Source: DYKG01 sp964596185 | Lineage (GTDB): Bacteria > Muiribacteriota > Ozemobacteria > Ozemobacterales > Ozemobacteraceae | Length of the DNA stretch: 64,000 nucleotides | Reading direction: 5' to 3' | Assembly (NCBI GenBank): GCA_964596185.1 | Contig: CAZQUE010000009.1 | Location: forward strand, 1-64,000 | Shown: positions 54,577-62,873 of the stretch, piece by piece | How the letters are laid out: each line of letters opens with the position of its first letter | How positions within the stretch are numbered: position 1 is the stretch's first letter | Program-made: the position numbers and the translations under genes | Notes under the pieces: model-generated | Database searches by the model: none | Told to the model about the DNA's origin: nothing | The model's input: only the letters and a program-made list of their open reading frames with translations

Positions 54577-55632
54577 TCAATCGTTACGGATCAGAAAAAA
54601 ATCGCCGGGCACAGCCTTTATACCTGTATTATAAGCGGTTTCGACGTTGAGAGAACGGCAGGCCAGCCCTTTATTGACCGGAAAAAGCTCCCAGCTGTCG
54701 ATATTTTTACCGGCCAGCGGCCCGAGAGTGCCGCGGCGGGTAAATTTAACCATGCGCCCGTCACAACTGCCGGTAAAAGCAAACGCGGTTTCTGAAGGTT
54801 CGGTCAGTCCGGAAAGATCTTTGAGCAACGGCACGACCCCGAAAGGAACCAGCCTGAAAGAGCCGCTGACCGAGTTGCCCGCGCAGCTGATATCAGCTTC
54901 GGCAATGGCAGTAACAATCATCGCCCGAGTTCCCGCCGAATTATGAAGAAAATAGCTGACGCTGCCTTTCCATTTACCGGAAAAATCAAAGGCCGGGCCG
55001 GAGCGAACGAATAGATCGGCAAAAGATTTTTGGGCACTGATGCTGTTAACCTGGGCAGAAACGACTGCAGCAAGCGATTCTGCCGTTGCCGTCGCCTTGT
55101 TCAGCTCGGTCTGCATCGCCGCGGTCATTGCGCTGACCACACCGGCATTCGGGTTATAATCAGCAAACGAGCTTATCGCCAGAGCTTCGCTGCGAGCGTA
55201 AGCCTTGCGCAAATGGTATTCGGCCGTAGTCTGCAGCGATATGCCGGCAGGCACTTCAATTATTCGGCCGGTATGGGCAGCCAGGCCGCATAATTCGAGA
55301 CCACCTGCTTTTAGCATGATTTCGTAGCCGGCAGCGGGCGGTAACTTCTCGACAATAAGTCGGCCATTGGCAGGATCAAGGGAGAATTGTACCTGCTGCG
55401 CATTGACCAGACATTTGCCGTTTGCGGCAAGTTGGGCGAGAACTTCGGCAGAAGAATACTTTGCCGAGGCTTTGATCATTTCAGATTCGACGAGGGGAGC
55501 GCTGACTGTCGCCTGCAAAGTTACCGAATCGTCCTCGACCGGGGCATTGGGACTACCGGGAATACCGCAGCCAAGCAGCGAAACCAGCAAAACGCACAGC
55601 AATAACAATAATTCTTTTTTCAAGGTCTTCAC
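54577..55632 (-). CDS. Hypothetical lipoprotein
   Basis: A 351-residue protein with a clear lipoprotein signal, LLLLLCVLLVSLLGCGIPGS (lipobox LLGC, Cys22). After a short disordered linker it has a predicted beta-sandwich with RLIVEKLPPAAGYEIMLKAG, resembling carboxypeptidase-regulatory-like or Ig-like folds. A helical stretch follows (ATAESLAAVVSAQVNSISAQ) and then a lipocalin-like C-terminal region, FDFSGKWKGSVSYFLHN, ending in small beta-strands. The start is a GTG at 55632 with AAGGCGG upstream. The beta-barrel gene downstream may be its outer-membrane partner. I recognise no characterised homologue. Confidence 0.68.
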   Translation of the reverse strand: MKTLKKELLLLLCVLLVSLLGCGIPGSPNAPVEDDSVTLQATVSAPLVESEMIKASAKYSSAEVLAQLAANGKCLVNAQQVQFSLDPANGRLIVEKLPPAAGYEIMLKAGGLELCGLAAHTGRIIEVPAGISLQTTAEYHLRKAYARSEALAISSFADYNPNAGVVSAMTAAMQTELNKATATAESLAAVVSAQVNSISAQKSFADLFVRSGPAFDFSGKWKGSVSYFLHNSAGTRAMIVTAIAEADISCAGNSVSGSFRLVPFGVVPLLKDLSGLTEPSETAFAFTGSCDGRMVKFTRRGTLGPLAGKNIDSWELFPVNKGLACRSLNVETAYNTGIKAVPGDFFLIRND

Positions 55633-55719
55633 CCGCCTTCAAAAGTTGCAGAACCTGATTTTAGTACAAACGGCAAGATTTGCAAAGGGTCTTTTTGCAG
55701 GTGAAAAATTTAATCAGGC

Positions 55720-56973
55720 TCAAGCTTCAGCGACGACAAGGTCGCCATCAGCCAGATCGATGCCTGTAACCGGCGTTATCTCATTGAGCCATTTCAAGCT
55801 ATTGCCTGGCATCCGGCACGGCACGTATTCGCGGGAAAATCCGTGCAAAAAGCCGTCACTGCAGGTTTCCCACAAAACTTCGACTTCACGGCCGACGAAA
55901 CGGCGATGAAAATTCTCGGCACTACGCTGCCACAACTGTTCAACCTGATTCGAGCGCCGAGATTTGTCGGCATTACTGATCTGATCAGGCATAGTTGCCG
56001 CGGGAGTGCCATCGCGCGGTGAAAATTTAAAAATATGCAGACGCGAAAACTGCATTTCTTCGAGAAAAGCCATGGTCTGCGCGAATAGTTCTTCAGTTTC
56101 GCCCGGGAAGCCAACGATCAGGTCTGTGGTAATGGCCGCCAGTGGCATGCGTACGCGAATTTTTTCGACTACCTGCCGAAAATCTGCGGTGGCGTAAGGG
56201 CGGCGCATGGCCTGCAAAATGGCATCACTGCCTGATTGCAGCGGCAGATGAAAATGGGCGCATGCTTTCGGCGAAGAGGCAACCCAGTCTATCAGGGCGT
56301 CGTCAACTTCGATTGGCTCGATCGAGCTTAATCGCAGTCGCTGCAGACCGGTGATTTTTTCGAGGCGGGTCAGCAATTCAAGCAGTGATGGTCGGAAATG
56401 GCCAAGATGAATACCGGTCAGCACGATTTCCTTATGGCCCTCAGCGACGAGTTTTTCAGCTTCGGCAACGGCATCGTCGATCGGCCGCGACCATTCTTCA
56501 CCACGCAAATGCGAAACGATACAATAGGAACAAAACTGGTTGCAGCCGTCCTGCACCTTCAAAAAGGCGCGGGTGCGGTTGGTCAAAGAGCCAGGCTCGT
56601 TTTCACCGTGCGGATCATAAACGAACTGCGGCAAAAGCGCCTGGACCATTGCGAGAACGGTGGCAAAATCATGGTAATGAGGAAGGGTGAAGTCTGCTTC
56701 AGGTGAGTCTTCATGGCGTTGCCCACGCAACCTTGCCTCGCAGCCAGCCAGGACAATTCTGGCGGTGGGCCAGCGTTTTCTGGCCGCCCGCAGAGTCTGG
56801 CGAACCTTTTGCGAAGCACGCCCGGTAACCGAACATCCATTTAAAACGAAGATATCAGGATTGTTTTCGTCGGCAACCAGACCAAGGTTTATCAGCTTTT
56901 CACCAAGGCGTTCACCGTCATACTGGCTGACTTTACAGCCAAGCGAGCGAATCAGAAAGCTGAACTTTTTCAT
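55720..56973 (-). CDS. mtaB: tRNA threonylcarbamoyladenosine methylthiotransferase (MtaB-type radical SAM)
   Basis: A 417-residue methylthiotransferase that adds a methylthio group to t6A at position 37 of tRNAs reading ANN codons. The N-terminal UPF0004 domain binds one iron-sulfur cluster through Cys in RSLGCKVSQYD, LNGCSVTGRA and LAGCEARLRG. The radical SAM core has DGCNQFCSYC, VLTGIHLG, LSSIEP, HLPLQSGSDAILQAM and ITTDLIVGFPGET. A TRAM-like C-terminal region ends the protein. The lineage MtaB rather than MiaB or RimO is indicated by its RSLGCKVSQYDGE start and GIHLGHF motif. It overlaps rsmE by four bases (ATGA). Confidence 0.92.
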   Translation of the reverse strand: MKKFSFLIRSLGCKVSQYDGERLGEKLINLGLVADENNPDIFVLNGCSVTGRASQKVRQTLRAARKRWPTARIVLAGCEARLRGQRHEDSPEADFTLPHYHDFATVLAMVQALLPQFVYDPHGENEPGSLTNRTRAFLKVQDGCNQFCSYCIVSHLRGEEWSRPIDDAVAEAEKLVAEGHKEIVLTGIHLGHFRPSLLELLTRLEKITGLQRLRLSSIEPIEVDDALIDWVASSPKACAHFHLPLQSGSDAILQAMRRPYATADFRQVVEKIRVRMPLAAITTDLIVGFPGETEELFAQTMAFLEEMQFSRLHIFKFSPRDGTPAATMPDQISNADKSRRSNQVEQLWQRSAENFHRRFVGREVEVLWETCSDGFLHGFSREYVPCRMPGNSLKWLNEITPVTGIDLADGDLVVAEA

Positions 56974-57680
56974 GTCTCTGCCCTGCCCCAGCTGCCGGCA
57001 AGTATTGTCGAAACGGCGATTATCGGTGCGGTTTCAGCTCTAAAGATGCGCGGGCCGAGCCAGAGACTGTGCCAGCCCCGTTGTTTGAGCAGGTTGATTT
57101 CTTCAGGCGCGAAACCGCCTTCGGGGCCGGTGAGAAGCCAGCATTCGCGGTTTTCCCGGCACTGATCAAGATCATGAACTTTGCTTTCAGCATCGTATTC
57201 ATAAAGAACCGTAGCACAAACATTCTGTGGCGCGGGTATGTCATCAAGCTTGGTCGGGGCGGCGATTTCCGGCAAGATGCAGCCGCCACACTGGAGCATC
57301 GCGCTCAAGGCAATCTTTTGCCAGCGATCGAGCTTGCTTTCAGAGGCTTTTTTGACGACACAATGCCGGCTCATTACCGGGATGATGCGCCTCACCCCTA
57401 GTTCGACCGCTTTTTCAACAAGCCAGTCAAATTTTTCGCCCTTGGTCATGGCTGCGAAAAGATGTAGCTCTATTGCTGCTTCGCGCTCGGGGGCCGACCA
57501 TTTTTCAGCAGCATAACTGCCCTGAGGGCCAAGTATGGCCTCTGCCTCGTGGCCGCGGCCGTCGGTAATGACGAAAACATCGCCAGGACGCAGGCGCATA
57601 ACCCGTTCGAGGCGATGGCGATTTTCTTTGTCGAGATTGCCGTTGAGCTCAGTTGCAAGAACCCTGACCTTGAAAGCCAA
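56970..57680 (-). CDS. rsmE: 16S rRNA m3U1498 methyltransferase
   Basis: A 236-residue RsmE that methylates N3 of U1498 in 16S rRNA. An N-terminal PUA-like domain (HRLERVMRLRPGDVFVITDG) is followed by the SPOUT domain with its C-terminal knot, LLTGPEGGFAPEEINLL, LGPRIFRAETAPIIAVSTIL. The Arg in FRAETA and the Gly-rich loop bind S-adenosylmethionine. It starts at a TTG (57680) with GAGG seven bases upstream, overlapping the region just after the rsfS stop. It is translationally coupled to mtaB downstream. Confidence 0.93.
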   Translation of the reverse strand: MAFKVRVLATELNGNLDKENRHRLERVMRLRPGDVFVITDGRGHEAEAILGPQGSYAAEKWSAPEREAAIELHLFAAMTKGEKFDWLVEKAVELGVRRIIPVMSRHCVVKKASESKLDRWQKIALSAMLQCGGCILPEIAAPTKLDDIPAPQNVCATVLYEYDAESKVHDLDQCRENRECWLLTGPEGGFAPEEINLLKQRGWHSLWLGPRIFRAETAPIIAVSTILAGSWGRAET

Positions 57681-57682
57681 AA

Positions 57683-58033
57683 TCAGACCTCGATTTCAGC
57701 AGCGTCTTCCCAGAGTTGCTCGAGGCGATAGAATTTGCGTGCTTCCGGCTGAAAAAGATGAATGATGAATTCGTCGGCATCGATCAAAACCCAGTTCGAA
57801 ACCGCATCTTTTTCCATGCGCACGCCACCGACGTGTGGGACTTTGATCAGTCGTGCCGCGGCATCGGCAAGCGCCTGAACGTGCGGGCTGTTGTTACCGG
57901 TACCGATAACGAGATAATCGGTGTAACTTACCAGTTTGGTAACATCGAGAACTTTGAGATTTTCAACTTTTTTTTCCCGAAGCGAATCAACGATGATTTT
58001 CATCAATTCGGGAACATTTTTCTTTGCTGCCAA
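57683..58033 (-). CDS. rsfS: Ribosome silencing factor RsfS (Iojap)
   Basis: A 116-residue RsfS that binds ribosomal protein L14 and prevents subunit joining when nutrients are low. The family core is LKVLDVTKLVSYTDYLVIGTG, NNSPHVQALADAAARLIK, SNWVLIDADEFIIHLF and ARKFYRLEQLW. The start is a TTG at 58033 (MAAKKNVPELMKIIVDS) because GGAGG lies six bases upstream; longer forms lack a ribosome site and run into the terminator of the preceding operon. rsmE and mtaB follow on the same transcript, giving an RNA/ribosome operon. Confidence 0.93.
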   Translation of the reverse strand: MAAKKNVPELMKIIVDSLREKKVENLKVLDVTKLVSYTDYLVIGTGNNSPHVQALADAAARLIKVPHVGGVRMEKDAVSNWVLIDADEFIIHLFQPEARKFYRLEQLWEDAAEIEV

Positions 58034-58051
58034 TTGCGACCTCCGAACCTT

Positions 58052-58080
58052 AAAAAAGCGGGAGCGCAAACAGCGCCCCC
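58052..58080 (-). terminator. Rho-independent terminator of the 2-oxoacid oxidoreductase operon
   Basis: On the minus strand an eight-base stem GGGGGCGC/GCGCTCCC (58080-58073 with 58067-58060, one G-T pair), a five-base loop, then C, G/C and six Ts (58057-58052). It follows the gamma2 gene and precedes rsfS. Confidence 0.85.
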
Positions 58081-58110
58081 AGTTTATCGAAATTTAATTA
58101 AAACAAATAA

Positions 58111-58707
58111 TTAAATACCTTTGAAAACGGAATACACGTAACGACCGAACATGTATTTCTTTTCTTCTACGTAATTAAATCCCTTTTCAATTGCCTGAAG
58201 ATTGACTTCGAGCATTTCCTTCTTGCTGCCGGGCATCAATGAAGGCATGGCGGCGACGAGATCTTCATAGGTGAAAAGCTTGCTGAACTTGGCATAGGCA
58301 CCGGCCATGACCAGATTGGCCACACGCGGGTTCCCAATTTCTTCAGCAATTTCACTGGCGGGAATTTCGACCAGACGAATATCGTCGCGAAATTCCTGGC
58401 GCTCGATCAGCGATGAGTTGTACATCAACATGCCACCGGCCTTGATACGAACGTTGAATTTGGCAACCGAGGGGCGATTCATGGCAATGACAGAGTCAGG
58501 CACTGTAACCATCGGTGATGCTATTTCATTTTCGGAAAGAATTACCGTGCAGTTAGCGGTTCCGCCGCGCATTTCCGGGCCGTAGGACGGTATCCAGGAT
58601 ACGTTTTTTCCAGCCCGCATGCCTGTTTCAGCCAGTACTTTTCCCAGGAAAAGAATGCCCTGACCACCGAAACCTGCGAGAATAATTCTTTCAACTTTTG
58701 ACGACAT
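58111..58707 (-). CDS. 2-oxoacid:ferredoxin oxidoreductase gamma subunit, second copy
   Basis: A 198-residue gamma subunit of a 2-oxoacid:acceptor oxidoreductase. Typical blocks are ILAGFGGQGILFLGKVLAE, WIPSYGPEMRGGTANCTVIL and RVANLVMAGAYAKFSKLF. It is clearly paralogous to the gene at 60897-61451, sharing nearly the same GFGGQGILFLGKVLAE and SYGPEMRGGTANC segments. The last 15 residues (YMFGRYVYSVFKGI) are extra. GAGGAGG precedes the ATG. It ends the operon, followed by a strong terminator. A second gamma could serve an alternative complex or substrate. Confidence 0.88.
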   Translation of the reverse strand: MSSKVERIILAGFGGQGILFLGKVLAETGMRAGKNVSWIPSYGPEMRGGTANCTVILSENEIASPMVTVPDSVIAMNRPSVAKFNVRIKAGGMLMYNSSLIERQEFRDDIRLVEIPASEIAEEIGNPRVANLVMAGAYAKFSKLFTYEDLVAAMPSLMPGSKKEMLEVNLQAIEKGFNYVEEKKYMFGRYVYSVFKGI

Positions 58708-58770
58708 AAAATGCCTCCTCGGAATTTATTACATAGGCGTAGCCCCCGTCTGGGGGCCACGCAGAATTTT

Positions 58771-59523
58771 TCAAGCCTTCTCTACCCCATGCACATCTTT
58801 GTAAGTGCCAAGGGGGAAAACCGGCAGCATGTTTTCAGTCAGCCATTTGTGAGAATCGGCCGGCTTTTTGCCCCAGTTGGTCGGACAGATTGCGACGACT
58901 TCGACGAAAGTGAAGCCTTTGCCTTCTTTCTGGAGTTTGAAAGCGTTGTAGATCGCTTTCTTGGCCTTCATCAAATTGGCGGTGTTGTTGATGGAAACGC
59001 GGGTTACGTATGCCGGGCTTTCGAGGGTGGCGATCATTTCGCACATTTTGATCGGATAGCCGGCAGTAGCAGCATCGCGGCCATAGGGCGAGGTCTGGGT
59101 TTTCATGCCGATCAGTGTGGTCGGCGCCATCTGGCCGCCGGTCATACCGTAAATTGCGTTGTTGACGAAAATTACGGTCATGTTTTCACCGCGATTGGCG
59201 GCATGAATGATTTCAGCAGTACCGATAGCGGCGAGATCGCCGTCACCCTGATAGGTGAAAACGATGCTGTCGGGGCGGGTTCTTTTAATGCCGGTAGCGA
59301 CAGCCGGAGCGCGGCCGTGTGGCGCCTGATTGAAATCGAGATCGAAATAATCATAAGCAAAAACCGAACAGCCGACCGGCGCAACGCCGATGGTGCGGTC
59401 TTTCAATTCGAGTTCGTCGATCGCTTCAGCGACGAGTCGGTGAATTGTCCCGTGATCGCAGCCGGGGCAATAGTGGAACGGAGTTTTACTCAAGCTTTCG
59501 GGTCTTTTAAAAACCTGTTTCAT
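58771..59523 (-). CDS. 2-oxoacid:ferredoxin oxidoreductase beta subunit (thiamine diphosphate-binding)
   Basis: A 250-residue beta subunit. The thiamine diphosphate/magnesium motif is VFTYQGDGDLAAIGTAEIIH followed by VNNAIYGMTGGQMAPTT. FHYCPGCDHGTIHRLVAEAI near the N-terminus carries the Cys pair typical of these subunits. It should decarboxylate the 2-oxoacid and pass electrons to the ferredoxin subunit. The gene lies 17 bases after the alpha gene. The alpha subunit resembles VorB, so a branched-chain 2-oxoacid (3-methyl-2-oxobutanoate) is the likely substrate, but 2-oxoglutarate cannot be excluded. Confidence 0.92.
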   Translation of the reverse strand: MKQVFKRPESLSKTPFHYCPGCDHGTIHRLVAEAIDELELKDRTIGVAPVGCSVFAYDYFDLDFNQAPHGRAPAVATGIKRTRPDSIVFTYQGDGDLAAIGTAEIIHAANRGENMTVIFVNNAIYGMTGGQMAPTTLIGMKTQTSPYGRDAATAGYPIKMCEMIATLESPAYVTRVSINNTANLMKAKKAIYNAFKLQKEGKGFTFVEVVAICPTNWGKKPADSHKWLTENMLPVFPLGTYKDVHGVEKA

Positions 59524-59540
59524 TTGTTGCCAGGCTCCTT

Positions 59541-60623
59541 TCAGTCGGGTCTTACTATTTTATCAACTTCGTTGAGAATTTCAAAGTCGGAAGGAATGGT
59601 TCCGCCGGTGCGGCCGAAGAAATATACAGGTTTCTTGCCGTTTACTGCAAGCTTGACATCTTCAACCATCTGTCCGCATGACATTTCAACGCAGAGGAAA
59701 TTCGCAGTTTTTTCAGCCAGACGCTGAATAACGGCGGTCGGGAACGGCCACAGGACTTTGGGGCGCAGCAAGCCGGCTTTGATGCCACGTTTGCGGCATT
59801 TTTCCACAACGGTTTTAAGAATTCTTGAGATGATACCGTAGCCGACGAGAATGATTTCAGCATCATCACAGAGATGTTCTTCAACGGCGAAATCTTTGTA
59901 ATCGCCTTTGCTGAACAGGTCAGAAATGACCTGATATTTCTGATACAGATGCCAGTTATGTTCTTCGAGTTCTTCGACATCAAGGAAAATCGAAGTGCAC
60001 AGATTGCGTTCGGTCTTGTCTTTGCCGCGATAGCCGAGTGCCCATTTCTTGCAGTCGACGTCGTAGTCTTTGGGTTCGGGCAGGTTGACCGGTTCCATCA
60101 TTTGACCGAGAACGCCGTCGCTGAGAAGCAGCACAGGATTTCTGAATCTGTCGGCGAGTTCGAAGCCTTCGATGGTCATGTCGGCCATTTCCTGAACCGA
60201 GTTGGGGGCGAGAACGATGGTGCGATAATCGCCATGGCCACCACCACGGGTAGCCTGCCAGTAATCGGACTGAGCCGGAGCGATATTGCCAAGGCCCGGG
60301 CCGCCACGCACAACGTTAACGATCAGACAGGGAATTTCAGCACCGGCGATATAAGAGATGCCTTCCTGCTTGAGGCTGATTCCAGGGCTGGAGCTCGAGG
60401 TCATAACCCTGGCACCAGCACTACCTGAACCATAAACCATATTGATTGCCGCAACTTCACTTTCGGCCTGAACAAAAACGCCATCAACCTGAGGCAGGCG
60501 TTTGGACAGATAAGCCGGCAGTTCTGACTGCGGAGTGATCGGATAACCAAAATAATAACGACAACCGGCCAAAACCGCGGCTTCGCCGATTGCTTCGTTT
60601 CCTTTCATCAGTACCTTTGCCAT
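59541..60623 (-). CDS. vorB: 2-oxoacid:ferredoxin oxidoreductase alpha subunit (VorB-like)
   Basis: A 360-residue alpha subunit with the pyrimidine-binding domain I, GCRYYFGYPITPQSELP, EVAAINMVYGSGSAGARVMT, SSSSPGISLKQEGISYIAG, IVNVVRGGPGLGNI and GGGHGDYRTIVLAPNSVQEM, and domain II around ILVGYGIISRILKTVV. This sequence pattern is the one usually named 3-methyl-2-oxobutanoate dehydrogenase subunit VorB. The start at 60623 (MAKVLMKGNEAIGEAA) is fixed by AAGGAG; an upstream extension overlaps the ferredoxin gene and has no site. The ferredoxin subunit gene stands ten bases upstream. Confidence 0.9.
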   Translation of the reverse strand: MAKVLMKGNEAIGEAAVLAGCRYYFGYPITPQSELPAYLSKRLPQVDGVFVQAESEVAAINMVYGSGSAGARVMTSSSSPGISLKQEGISYIAGAEIPCLIVNVVRGGPGLGNIAPAQSDYWQATRGGGHGDYRTIVLAPNSVQEMADMTIEGFELADRFRNPVLLLSDGVLGQMMEPVNLPEPKDYDVDCKKWALGYRGKDKTERNLCTSIFLDVEELEEHNWHLYQKYQVISDLFSKGDYKDFAVEEHLCDDAEIILVGYGIISRILKTVVEKCRKRGIKAGLLRPKVLWPFPTAVIQRLAEKTANFLCVEMSCGQMVEDVKLAVNGKKPVYFFGRTGGTIPSDFEILNEVDKIVRPD

Positions 60624-60633
60624 TTGTATCTCC

Positions 60634-60846
60634 TTACTTTTCTTCCTTGAAGATTTCAATCGCGACGTCTGGGCAGCTTCTAGCGCAGATTGCGCAACTG
60701 GTACATTTTTCTTCATCCAAAATAGTTGCCGGATGCACGCCCTTAGCGGTCAGGTGATCGGCAAAACCCAGGATCTTCAGGGGACAACGGGCAATGCAAA
60801 TTCCGCAGCCCTTACAGAGATTTTCATTAATTACCCATTTGGACAT
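60634..60846 (-). CDS. Ferredoxin-type 2[4Fe-4S] subunit of the 2-oxoacid oxidoreductase
   Basis: A 70-residue ferredoxin with two classical cluster motifs, CKGCGICIARCP and CTSCAICARSCP. It accepts electrons from the thiamine-dependent beta subunit and passes them to free ferredoxin. It lies between the first gamma gene and the alpha gene, as in many delta-alpha-beta-gamma operons of anaerobes. Length and motif spacing are normal. Confidence 0.93.
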   Translation of the reverse strand: MSKWVINENLCKGCGICIARCPLKILGFADHLTAKGVHPATILDEEKCTSCAICARSCPDVAIEIFKEEK

Positions 60847-60896
60847 CAGCTTTTTCCTCCAGTGTTACTTTCGGTATTGTAACCGAAAACAGCAGA

Positions 60897-61451
60897 TTAA
60901 TTCAACTTTTCAGCGTATTCGTAGCCTTTTTTGAAAGCGTTGATATTTATTTCAAGCAACTCTTTCTTTGAGGCCGGCATGAATCTGGGAAAAGCATTAA
61001 TCACTTCATCATAATCGAACATGCCGCTCAGTTTAGCGTAAGCTCCTGCCATAATGACATTCGCCACTTTGTCGTTACCCATTTCGATGGCCATTTCACT
61101 GGCCGGAACCGCATAGGCTTTGATATCCTTGCGAAATTCAGTGGTGTTGATCAAAGAAGAATTGTAGATCATCATTCCACCTGCTTTTACCTTCGGTTCA
61201 AATTTTGTCACCGAGGGAAGGTTCATGGCAATCAAAGTATCGGGTTCGATCACGATCGGCGAGGCAATTTCCTGCTGTGAAATTACTACTGAGCAGTTGG
61301 CGGTACCACCGCGCATCTCAGGGCCGTATGATGGAATCCATGAAACCTTGCTGCCACTTGCCAGCCCGACTTCAGCCAGAACTTTTCCGAGGAAAAGTAT
61401 CCCCTGGCCGCCGAAGCCTGCCATAATGATTTCTTCGGTTTCCTTTCCCAT
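60897..61451 (-). CDS. 2-oxoacid:ferredoxin oxidoreductase gamma subunit, first copy
   Basis: A 184-residue gamma subunit with IIMAGFGGQGILFLGKVLAE, WIPSYGPEMRGGTANCSVVI and KVANVIMAGAYAKLSGMF. It is the first gene of a five-gene operon gamma1-ferredoxin-alpha-beta-gamma2 and is close to gamma2 at the other end. AAGGAG precedes the ATG. A promoter is proposed at 61524-61552, about 70 bases upstream. Confidence 0.9.
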   Translation of the reverse strand: MGKETEEIIMAGFGGQGILFLGKVLAEVGLASGSKVSWIPSYGPEMRGGTANCSVVISQQEIASPIVIEPDTLIAMNLPSVTKFEPKVKAGGMMIYNSSLINTTEFRKDIKAYAVPASEMAIEMGNDKVANVIMAGAYAKLSGMFDYDEVINAFPRFMPASKKELLEININAFKKGYEYAEKLN

Positions 61452-61523
61452 TAACTTATCTCCTTATTCACGGCTTTTACCTGTAATTGGCAAAAAAGCC
61501 GGCAAAAGCCTTGATCTTATCAA

Positions 61524-61552
61524 TTAATACTACCCTGACCGGAAAATTTCAA
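61524..61552 (-). promoter_or_regulatory. Candidate promoter of the 2-oxoacid oxidoreductase operon
   Basis: On the minus strand TTGAAA (61552-61547), 17 bases, then TATTAA (61529-61524): five and four matches to the sigma70 hexamers. It leaves a leader of about 65 bases before the ATG at 61451 and overlaps the last codons of the upstream ATPase gene. Confidence 0.45.
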
Positions 61553-62289
61553 TAATTTGCAACATCACCAAACTGCCAGGGGATATCCCAGTAGCGTCTT
61601 ATTGCCATTATCAGGCCTTCTGAGCAGTTAAAAATTTCTGGAGCCGTGACTTGTTCGCCTTTCAATTCAGCCGCCAACGATGATTCAGCGACGGCAAAAG
61701 CGATTTTGACCCCGGATTTTTCTGAAAAGCGGCGCACCAGCTCAAGCCCCTCGCAAAAAAGTTCTTTCGAGGTCTCGCCCGAGATGTTGGGGTTCGCAAC
61801 CAGATAGGTGACCTGCATGGCGCTAAGATTGCTCATGTGATGAAAGCTTTTTTCGATCTCTTCGAGAGTTGCGAAATCCGGACGATAGGGATTGATAACA
61901 AAAAAGACATTGGCATTTCTGGCCTGAGCCGGCTCTTTCATGCGTCCAAGCGGGCGCAAGCCCGGTTCACCGCCACCGATATCGCAAACCACAGCCATTT
62001 CAGTGTTTTCAACGGCACCCCAGGCCGATGCAGGCAGCCCGGGAATGTCACCGCTGGCGACCCTGACATCGGGAAACAGAATGTTAACCCCCTGCATCTC
62101 GATCTGCTCTTTGAGCTTTCTGACCCGGAAAAAGGGATTGACGATATCGAGATCTACCAGACTTACATGGGCAAAACGCCTGGCCTTCCAGGCCGAAAGA
62201 TTGAGAGCCAGTTCAGTTTTACCGGCACCAGTGCCGCCGATCAGAAAAGTTACCGGAGCAGGACCAGAGAAAAATTCGGGTATCATCAC
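61549..62289 (-). CDS. P-loop ATPase (MinD/CobQ-like), unknown role
   Basis: A 246-residue nucleotide-binding protein with Walker A TFLIGGTGAGKTELALNL and a following VDLDIVNPFFRVRKLKEQIE, a switch-like block AVVCDIGGGEPGLRPLGRMK and FVINPYRPDFATLEEIE. The GGTGAGKTE form with a downstream conserved Asp resembles the MinD/CobQ/BioD group. Its position directly before a 2-oxoacid oxidoreductase operon suggests a helper in cofactor or cluster handling, but the motif alone does not show this. It overlaps the isochorismatase-like gene by four bases. Confidence 0.7.
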   Translation of the reverse strand: MMIPEFFSGPAPVTFLIGGTGAGKTELALNLSAWKARRFAHVSLVDLDIVNPFFRVRKLKEQIEMQGVNILFPDVRVASGDIPGLPASAWGAVENTEMAVVCDIGGGEPGLRPLGRMKEPAQARNANVFFVINPYRPDFATLEEIEKSFHHMSNLSAMQVTYLVANPNISGETSKELFCEGLELVRRFSEKSGVKIAFAVAESSLAAELKGEQVTAPEIFNCSEGLIMAIRRYWDIPWQFGDVANY

Positions 62290-62855
62290 AGATCGTATTC
62301 CCGGCGTGACAGGTCGACGATTTTGTCGTATTGCGGGTCATCGACGCGGCCAAGAATCTCGTGCATGAGCATTTCCATGGTGGTGATCACCGCGCCGGCC
62401 GCACGCATTTTTTCAATCGCCGCCTTCCAGTTGACCTTTTTGCGGGCACTGGTGGCGTTGAGCACCACATGAACCCTGAAACCACGGGTAATGGCGTCGA
62501 GCACCGTCTGGCAGATCGAAATATGTGCTTCCATGCCGGCAACGATCAGAGTCGTTGTGTTCATCGCTTCGAAGCGCAGGGTCAGGTCTTCATTGCCGAA
62601 AGCACTGTAGCGGCTTCTTTTAATCGGTTCGAGCCGGGGAACAAGCTTGCGGATTTCTTCGATGGTGCCGCCGAATTTTGCCGGCGCCAGTTCGGTGAGA
62701 ACGACGGGAAGGCCGATCATTCCAGCGAAAGAGACCAGAGTCTTGATGTTGTTGATCATCGCCTCTTTTTTATAGATGGGTTTAATGCACTTTTTCTGAA
62801 CATCGGCAATAAGCAGAACACTGCCTTCACGGCTAAGGATGTCGGGATGTCTCAT
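62286..62855 (-). CDS. Isochorismatase-family cysteine hydrolase (YcaC-like)
   Basis: A 189-residue hydrolase of the isochorismatase superfamily with the catalytic triad Asp18 (VLLIADVQ), Lys79 (LEPIKRSRYSAF) and Cys115 (GMEAHISICQTVLDA). The cis-peptide region VAGMEAH is conserved. Such enzymes hydrolyse amides or related bonds; the YcaC-like members have unknown substrates. It overlaps the downstream P-loop ATPase gene by four bases and follows the beta-rich protein gene by 18 bases. Confidence 0.87.
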   Translation of the reverse strand: MRHPDILSREGSVLLIADVQKKCIKPIYKKEAMINNIKTLVSFAGMIGLPVVLTELAPAKFGGTIEEIRKLVPRLEPIKRSRYSAFGNEDLTLRFEAMNTTTLIVAGMEAHISICQTVLDAITRGFRVHVVLNATSARKKVNWKAAIEKMRAAGAVITTMEMLMHEILGRVDDPQYDKIVDLSRREYDL

Positions 62856-62873
62856 TTGTCTGACTTTCTCCTG

